DNA from: an uncultured Phascolarctobacterium sp.
GTDB lineage: Bacteria; Bacillota; Negativicutes; Acidaminococcales; Acidaminococcaceae
NCBI GenBank assembly: GCA_900554395.1
Contig: USHB01000024.1
Span: 1 to 11,499 of the forward strand
Direction: 5' to 3'
Length of the DNA: 11,499 nucleotides
Shown here one piece after another: positions 7,500 to 11,499 of this stretch. Numbering within the stretch: position 1 is the first letter of the stretch; each line of letters opens with the position of its first letter. The notes under the pieces were generated by a model. That model saw only the letters and a program-made list of their open reading frames with translations. It ran no database searches and had not been told where the DNA came from. A program made the position numbers and the translations under genes.

Positions 7500-8478
7500 G
7501 TTTTTTCTCCCGTTTATGCTTTTCATATTCCTCGTAAGCGCGGATAACGGCACCGACAATTTCGTGGCGCACAACATCGCTTTCACCAAAGTCTACAATG
7601 CCGATGCCGGGAGTATTGCGCAAAATATAAGCAGCCTGTTTTAACCCGCTTTTTTTGCCGCCCGGCAAATCTATCTGCGTTACGTCGCCGGTAATAACCA
7701 TTTTAGAGCCAAAGCCAAAACGTGTTAAAAACATTTTCATCTGTTCCGGCGTGGTGTTCTGCGCTTCGTCCAAAATTATAAAAGCATCGTTCAGCGTGCG
7801 CCCGCGCATATAGGCAAGCGGCGCAACTTCAATCGTGCCGCGCGTAATATATTTCTGAAAGGTTTCGTTGCCCAGCATATCGTACAGCGCATCATAAAGC
7901 GGACGCAGGTACGGGTCAACCTTATCCTGCATATCGCCCGGCAAAAAGCCCAGCTTCTCGCCTGCTTCCACCGCAGGGCGCGTTAAAATAATGCGTTCAA
8001 CTTCTTTATTTTTAAGCGCTTTTACAGCCAGCGCCACCGCCAAATAGGTTTTGCCCGTGCCTGCCGGCCCAATGCCGATGGTAATGGCGTTTCTGCGGAT
8101 AGCGTCAATGTAATTCCATTGCCCAAGCGTTTTGGCCTTTACCTGCCTGCCGCGCCGCGTAACGATAATCGTATCGGCATACATGCGGTGCAGCGCATCA
8201 AGCTGCGCTTCGGCAATCATGCGGATGCTGTAACGAACATCATGAGTTGTTATGGCAGCGCCCTGCCGCTCTAAAAACAACAGTTCTTTAAACAGGCTTT
8301 CAAGCTGCCTTACTTCGTTTTCATCGCCGCTGAAGGCAATGCTTGTGCCGCGCGCCACAATTTTGGCATTATAGCACTCCTGAATGACACGCAAAAGTTC
8401 ATCGTTGCGTCCTAAAACAGCAAGCATTTCCTGCTGGTCAGCTACTTCAATCAAGCCTTCGCTCTGCATTAAAGTCAA
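7477..8478 (-). CDS. phoH: PhoH-family ATPase (PhoH/YbeZ type)
   Basis: This is a cytosolic P-loop ATPase of the PhoH/YbeZ family, often found beside YbeY and thought to act as an RNA helicase-like partner in ribosomal RNA processing. The 333-residue protein has an N-terminal region of about 115 residues with a KH-like look. The ATPase core follows: Walker A GPAGTGKT (137-144), LTRPAVEAGEKLGFLPGD (165-182), Walker B IILDEAQN (234-241) and MVITGDVTQIDLP (260-272). The start is TTG at 8478, chosen because AAAGGAG (8486-8492) sits 7 bases before it, while the next ATG (8469) is 16 bases away. The gene follows ppiB after 16 bases with no terminator, so it is co-transcribed from the ppiB promoter. 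Confidence 0.95.
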   Translation of the reverse strand: MTLMQSEGLIEVADQQEMLAVLGRNDELLRVIQECYNAKIVARGTSIAFSGDENEVRQLESLFKELLFLERQGAAITTHDVRYSIRMIAEAQLDALHRMYADTIIVTRRGRQVKAKTLGQWNYIDAIRRNAITIGIGPAGTGKTYLAVALAVKALKNKEVERIILTRPAVEAGEKLGFLPGDMQDKVDPYLRPLYDALYDMLGNETFQKYITRGTIEVAPLAYMRGRTLNDAFIILDEAQNTTPEQMKMFLTRFGFGSKMVITGDVTQIDLPGGKKSGLKQAAYILRNTPGIGIVDFGESDVVRHEIVGAVIRAYEEYEKHKREKKHADNTGK

Positions 8479-8494
8479 ATCCGCACTCCTTTCG

Positions 8495-8965
8495 TTACTC
8501 TTTTATCGTAATCTTGTTAATAACAACATCCTGCAAAGGTCTATCATTGGCATCCGTTGCCACTTTGCCAATTTTATAAACAACCTCCATGCCGCTTGTT
8601 ACCTTGCCAAATACGGCATGTTTGCCATCAAGCCAGGGGCAATCGCGCAGCGTGATGAAAAACTGGCTGCCGCCGGTATTAGGACCTGCATTAGCCATAG
8701 AAAGCACGCCCGGCCCATCATGCAGAAGTTTGCTGCTGAACTCATCTTTAATGGTATAACCGGGTCCGCCCATGCCTGTGCCGGTCGGGTCACCACCCTG
8801 AATCATAAAACCTGCGATTACTCTGTGGAATATAAGTCCGTCATAGAATCCCTTCTGAACAAGATTAACGAAATTATTAACTGATGTAGGTGCGATTTCC
8901 GGATAAAGCTCAGCTTTCATCACATCGCCGTTTTCCATTGTAAATGTAACTATTGGATTAGCCAT
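8495..8965 (-). CDS. ppiB: Peptidyl-prolyl cis-trans isomerase, cyclophilin type; apparent mosaic gene
   Basis: A cytosolic single-domain cyclophilin that speeds proline isomerisation during protein folding. The 156-residue product has [19 protein letters not shown] (46-64), GSQFFITL (99-106) and [10 protein letters not shown] (111-120), with catalytic Arg48 and the Phe/Gln core residues present. The start at 8965 has AGGAGG 6 bases upstream; no signal peptide is visible. The two halves differ in style. Residues 1-52 use ATA, AGA, GGA and ACA and resemble Lachnospiraceae cyclophilins beginning MANPIVTF. From about residue 60 the codons are mostly GGC/ATT/CGC, and the sequence follows the MANAGPNT...PWLDGKH subtype instead of the SMAR...HLDG subtype I would expect with that N-terminus. 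The reading frame is intact. The switch falls in the near-invariant [14 protein letters not shown] segment. Identity is sure; the mosaic interpretation is inference. Confidence 0.9.
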   Translation of the reverse strand: MANPIVTFTMENGDVMKAELYPEIAPTSVNNFVNLVQKGFYDGLIFHRVIAGFMIQGGDPTGTGMGGPGYTIKDEFSSKLLHDGPGVLSMANAGPNTGGSQFFITLRDCPWLDGKHAVFGKVTSGMEVVYKIGKVATDANDRPLQDVVINKITIKE

Positions 8966-9029
8966 ATTATTCCTCCTGAAATTCATTAAATTGCCCGCTT
9001 GTCTGCATAAGCAAAATGTGATGTAATTA

Positions 9030-9058
9030 ATTCTAAATACTACAGTATAAAAAGTCAA
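9030..9058 (-). promoter_or_regulatory. Promoter upstream of ppiB
   Basis: On the minus strand TTGACT (9058-9053) and TAGAAT (9035-9030) are separated by exactly 17 bases, close to the sigma-A consensus. Transcription would begin near 9023, leaving a leader of about 57 bases before the ppiB start. The sequence around it is AT-rich and belongs compositionally to the right-hand part of the window. No operator or riboswitch is evident in the 128 bases between ppiB and the divergent GNAT gene. Confidence 0.75.
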
Positions 9059-9093
9059 ATTAAAACTTTAGAAACAATTATAAAGAGGCATAT

Positions 9094-9792
9094 ATGAGAA
9101 AATGTATTGATATGGGTAAAGGCAGAGAAATAATAATTAACGATAAAGATATGTTAAAACCGGATGGAATACTGGAGATTCCGGATATAGGGCTTGGGGA
9201 AGCATATCGGGGAAAAGCTTCATATGTTGTATATGATGAGGAAGATATTGATGACGACCTGTTAGAACTTGTATGCGCCAGAAAATACAATGAGCCGCTT
9301 GTAATTGCAGAGACGGAGAGGTTTATTATACGGGAGATGACAGTTGGGGATTTACCACATTTATACGAATTATATCAGACACTTTCAGACTGCCCGTATG
9401 TTGAGCCATTATATGAATATGAGGATGAAAAAGCATTTACAATAAAATACATTGAGAATATGTATGGCTTCTTCGGGTACGGTCTGTGGCTTGTGTTTGA
9501 TAAGAAAACAGGTGAGCTTGTGGCAAGGGCAGGCATTGAAAACCGCAGTATAGATGGACAGAACTGTCAGGAGCTTGGGTATCTTGTAAAAAAAAGCTGG
9601 CAGGGAAAGCATGTGGCATGGGAAGTTATGAACCATATAGTGGATATTGCTAAGGACAGGTTTGGTTTAGAAGAATTATATATATGCACAGTGAAAACAA
9701 ATAACCCGTCCATACAGCTCGCATTGAAACTGGGTTTCACATTGTATGCAGGCGATACAGACGGGATGAATATATATAGAAAAAAGCTGTAA
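9094..9792 (+). CDS. GNAT-family N-acetyltransferase with N-terminal extension
   Basis: A probable acetyl-CoA-dependent transferase of the RimJ/RimL-like GNAT group (Acetyltransf_3); the acceptor cannot be predicted. Of 232 residues, about 74-232 form the GNAT domain: ETERFIIREMTVGDLPHLYE (73-92), GLWLVFDKKTGELVARAGIE (130-149), then the core QELGYLVKKSWQGKHVAWEV (159-178) and TNNPSIQLALKLGFTLY (202-218). The acetyl-CoA pyrophosphate loop, usually Q/R-x-x-G-x-G/A, reads Q170-G-K-H-V-A175, with His in place of the usual glycine. Residues 1-72 form an acidic extension (DEEDIDDDLLE at 48-58) that I do not recognise. AGAGG lies 5 bases before the ATG. Codons (ATA, AGA, GGA) are of the right-hand genome type. 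It converges on the next gene with 5 bases between stops. Confidence 0.85.
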   Translation: MRKCIDMGKGREIIINDKDMLKPDGILEIPDIGLGEAYRGKASYVVYDEEDIDDDLLELVCARKYNEPLVIAETERFIIREMTVGDLPHLYELYQTLSDCPYVEPLYEYEDEKAFTIKYIENMYGFFGYGLWLVFDKKTGELVARAGIENRSIDGQNCQELGYLVKKSWQGKHVAWEVMNHIVDIAKDRFGLEELYICTVKTNNPSIQLALKLGFTLYAGDTDGMNIYRKKL

Positions 9793-9797
9793 TTATA

Positions 9798-10499
9798 TCA
9801 GGCTGACTTCATATTAAATACATATCTTATAAAATCAGCAGCATTGGTCTGATACTTTGATGATGACACAACACCGTAGCAAGGGTCTTTCATATTCAGG
9901 TCGCTGTCTTTAATTACAGGTGCTTCAGTGATATCTACAGCAATAGGATATGTCTCTCCGGCAGTGTTGGTGAAATACACAATATAATCATCTAACTGCT
10001 CTAATTCCTCATCAGAGAATATGTCACGTAAATCACAGAAGAATATATCCTTGTCAGTACAGAAGTAATCAATATACTCACGTTCAGAAAGGTATCCGTC
10101 AAGAGAACCTGTTGATGCATAAGTATATAACTTATTAGCTGAAACATATGCTTCCTGGTCCATTGCCACTTCTTTCAGTGAAAATGTATATGAGAAATCA
10201 ACCTGTTCTTTCTTGCCGTCAATTCCAAGATAGTCTGTAAGTCCGGTTGTGAGAATATCAGTATCATTTTCATAACCTGTCATCTTGCCATCAAGTACAG
10301 CAACAAAACATACAGTATCATAATTGTTCTTAACTATGGATGAAATAAGAGAAACTGCAAATATAACTGCAAGTACAACTCCTACGATTGGAATCCAGTA
10401 ATAGCTCCATATGTATTTGATTTTATCTGAAAAAGACAAATCTTTAAGCTTTTTACGCTGCTCTTTAATTTCGTCGTGAATGTTGTTTCCTTTAGCCAT
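9798..10499 (-). CDS. Single-pass membrane-anchored protein of unknown function
   Basis: I do not recognise a named family. The 233-residue product has a basic, charged N-terminus (EIKEQRKKLKD at 10-20, then FSDKIKYIWSYYWIP), one hydrophobic segment at about 35-56 and then about 175 residues rich in Asp, Tyr and Ser. By the positive-inside rule the C-terminal part is outside the cell. It contains C64, two cysteines in YFCTDKDIFFCDL, one in DPCYG, and several acidic patches such as FSDEELEQLDD. Small Lachnospiraceae proteins with a similar layout are familiar to me but uncharacterised. The start used is ATG at 10499 with AGGAG 5 bases upstream; a GTG two codons earlier overlaps that ribosome binding site and is less likely. 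It is divergent from the DUF624 gene (159 bases between starts) and no promoter of its own was clear. Confidence 0.8.
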   Translation of the reverse strand: MAKGNNIHDEIKEQRKKLKDLSFSDKIKYIWSYYWIPIVGVVLAVIFAVSLISSIVKNNYDTVCFVAVLDGKMTGYENDTDILTTGLTDYLGIDGKKEQVDFSYTFSLKEVAMDQEAYVSANKLYTYASTGSLDGYLSEREYIDYFCTDKDIFFCDLRDIFSDEELEQLDDYIVYFTNTAGETYPIAVDITEAPVIKDSDLNMKDPCYGVVSSSKYQTNAADFIRYVFNMKSA

Positions 10500-10600
10500 A
10501 AACACTCCTTAATAATCGTTATTGTTTAACAGTTTATCATAAATGCTGTGGCAAAAAAACAGCTTTTATAAACATTTAAGAAATATATACGAAAAATTCT

Positions 10601-10628
10601 TTGATTTTTATGGCAGGTCTTGTATAAT
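10601..10628 (+). promoter_or_regulatory. Promoter of the DUF624 gene
   Basis: TTGATT (10601-10606) and a perfect TATAAT (10623-10628) are separated by 16 bases. Transcription would start around 10635, followed by AAAGGGG at 10643-10649, 9 bases before the ATG. No operator-like inverted repeat overlaps it. Confidence 0.8.
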
Positions 10629-10658
10629 CATAGTGTTTAAGCAAAGGGGTATATAATT

Positions 10659-11354
10659 ATGAATGGATTTGGATTAGATGGAAAACTTTTTAGAGGACTC
10701 ACCAAGGCAGGTGACTTTATAATACTGGCAGTTATTACAGTTGTATTTTGTCTGCCGGTTGTAACAATAGGAGCATCGCTTACAGCGGCATTTTATTCAG
10801 GAATAAAATTAGTACGAGACGAGGAAAGTTATGTATACAAAGATTTCTGGAAGTCGTTCAAGATGAACTTCGTACAGGGACTTCTGTTAGAGATTGTACA
10901 TGGAGTTATCGGCTTTCTTCTTTTTATTGATTTAAGAGCAAGCGTACAGTGGGGACTTGTTCAGGGTTCACAGATAGGAACTTTGTTTATATTTGTTGTA
11001 ATAGGAGTCATGGCAATATGGGTTGGAATAATGCTTTACTCATTTGCAATGCTTTCAAGATATGACAATAAGCTTATAGGTACACTTAAGAATTCACTTA
11101 TTATATGTATGCATCATCTTCCACAGACAATAATTATGCTTATAGCAACTGTTGGACTGATATATTTCTCGTGCATATATTTCACTGCATTTATAGTAAC
11201 AATACCATTGATATTGTATGTTGATTCATATATTTTCTCAAGTATATTCAAGAAATTGGAAAAAGACATGGTTAAGAAAGATGAACCGGAAGTTATCGGG
11301 GACAGGGAATCAGAAGATATAATAGAAGATGCAACAGATGATAAAGAAGAATAA
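10659..11354 (+). CDS. DUF624/YesL-like integral membrane protein
   Basis: A 231-residue polytopic membrane protein resembling the YesL/DUF624 family, whose members often sit near carbohydrate-uptake genes; their function is not established. The N-terminal part has the family look: a short soluble lead (GLDGKLFRGLTKAGDF), a long hydrophobic stretch at about 19-46 containing VFCLPVVTIGAS, then FYSGIKLVRDEESYVYKDFWKSFKMNF (45-71). Further hydrophobic segments lie at about 73-92, 106-131, 156-174 and 176-195, giving about five passes. The C-terminal 30 residues are a charged, acidic tail (VKKDEPEVIGDRESEDIIED), probably cytosolic. The gene has its own promoter and terminator and is therefore monocistronic. 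No sugar-transport genes are in view, so the usual context clue is missing. Codon use matches the GNAT gene. Confidence 0.85.
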   Translation: MNGFGLDGKLFRGLTKAGDFIILAVITVVFCLPVVTIGASLTAAFYSGIKLVRDEESYVYKDFWKSFKMNFVQGLLLEIVHGVIGFLLFIDLRASVQWGLVQGSQIGTLFIFVVIGVMAIWVGIMLYSFAMLSRYDNKLIGTLKNSLIICMHHLPQTIIMLIATVGLIYFSCIYFTAFIVTIPLILYVDSYIFSSIFKKLEKDMVKKDEPEVIGDRESEDIIEDATDDKEE

Positions 11355-11370
11355 TTCCTAAAAAAGGGGC

Positions 11371-11410
11371 GGGGTCACAGGCTGGGTAGTTTCCTGTGAC
11401 CCCATTTTAT
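11371..11410 (+). terminator. Terminator of the DUF624 gene
   Basis: A perfect 11-base-pair stem (GGGGTCACAGG at 11371-11381 with CCTGTGACCCC at 11393-11403) closes an 11-base loop and is followed by ATTTTAT. It begins 17 bases after the stop codon. The tail is short in T on the plus strand. On the minus strand AAAAAAGG at the far side gives CCTTTTTT after the stem with a small gap, so it may also work in reverse. Confidence 0.85.
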
Positions 11411-11411
11411 A

Positions 11412-11438
11412 TATCTGTACGGTTATGGGATACAGATA
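11412..11438. repeat. Perfect 8-bp inverted repeat between terminators
   Basis: TATCTGTA (11412-11419) and TACAGATA (11431-11438) form a perfect dyad around 11 bases. No T-run follows on either strand, so it is not a simple terminator. It lies between two terminators that face each other; a protein-binding dyad or a chance hairpin are both possible. Confidence 0.45.
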
Positions 11439-11453
11439 GCGAAAGTTATGTAC

Positions 11454-11497
11454 AAAAAAAGAGATAACGGTCAGATAGTAATTCTGACTGTTATCCC
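11454..11497 (-). terminator. Minus-strand terminator of a gene beyond the window
   Basis: GATAACGGTCAGA (11463-11475) pairs with TCTGACTGTTATC (11483-11495) with a single G-U/A-C position, extendable by about 2 pairs, around a 7-base loop. On the minus strand the stem is followed by TCTTTTTTT (A-run at 11454-11460 on the plus strand). This polarity implies a minus-strand gene ending just right of the window and converging with the DUF624 gene. Confidence 0.85.
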
Positions 11498-11499
11498 TG

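Noticed and set aside
7500..7589. Longer YbeY starting 30 codons upstream within phoH
   Set aside because: The extension is the out-of-frame complement of conserved phoH coding sequence; the ATG at 7499 has GGGAG at good spacing and gives the usual family length.
8966..9058. N-terminal extension of the cyclophilin by 31 codons from an upstream TTG
   Set aside because: The extension would start on the -35 box of the promoter, has no ribosome binding site, and the internal ATG has a perfect AGGAGG; the family starts at MANPIV.
9793..9797. Possible terminator between the converging GNAT and membrane-protein genes
   Set aside because: Only 5 bases separate the two stop codons and no stem-loop with a T-run is visible around them.
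10544..10567. Short hairpin GCTGT/ACAGC followed by TTTT
   Set aside because: Only 5 base pairs, and it lies in a divergent promoter region where no gene ends, so a terminator role is unlikely.
1..11499. Hidden defence system, CRISPR array, prophage or transposon
   Set aside because: No repeat-spacer pattern, transposase, integrase, terminal inverted repeats or nuclease/toxin-antitoxin genes were found; all long coding regions are accounted for by ordinary families or by one unnamed membrane protein.

Overview
The window looks like two unlike genomes joined inside one gene. Positions 1 to about 8790 hold a tightly packed minus-strand block of conserved housekeeping genes with moderate GC, many GGC/CGC/GCG codons and classical gene order. 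It suggests an anaerobic Firmicute, and I would guess Negativicutes (Phascolarctobacterium- or Acidaminococcus-like); that assignment is from memory and style only. From about 8790 to 11499 the DNA is visibly more AT-rich, with ATA, AGA, GGA and ACA codons. Its genes (a GNAT acetyltransferase, a one-pass membrane protein and a DUF624/YesL-type membrane protein) look like a gut Lachnospiraceae genome of the Lachnospira/Eubacterium eligens kind.

Layout, read in the direction of transcription (right to left). A promoter at about 9030-9058 drives a cyclophilin gene (ppiB, 8495-8965). It is followed with almost no gaps by phoH, ybeY, cdd, era, a corC/hemolysin-type CBS-domain membrane protein and recO. 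This is the well-known Firmicute ribosome-maturation/DNA-repair cluster, but pgpH/yqfF and dgkA are absent. After recO a fresh consensus promoter and a glycine T-box riboswitch (GGC specifier, UGGA T-box) control glyQ-glyS, which ends at a strong hairpin terminator at 231-270. Positions 1-236 are non-coding and AT-rich.

To the right of ppiB, the GNAT gene runs on the plus strand and converges, 5 bp apart, with the minus-strand membrane protein. That gene is divergent from the DUF624 gene, which has its own promoter and terminator. The window closes with a minus-strand terminator that belongs to a gene outside the window.

The most noteworthy points are the mosaic ppiB gene at the composition switch (assembly chimera or real recombination), an apparent ATA start codon for era, and an extra segment in GlyS of about 30 residues. 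I saw no sign of a defence system, CRISPR array, insertion sequence, prophage or novel multi-gene system.
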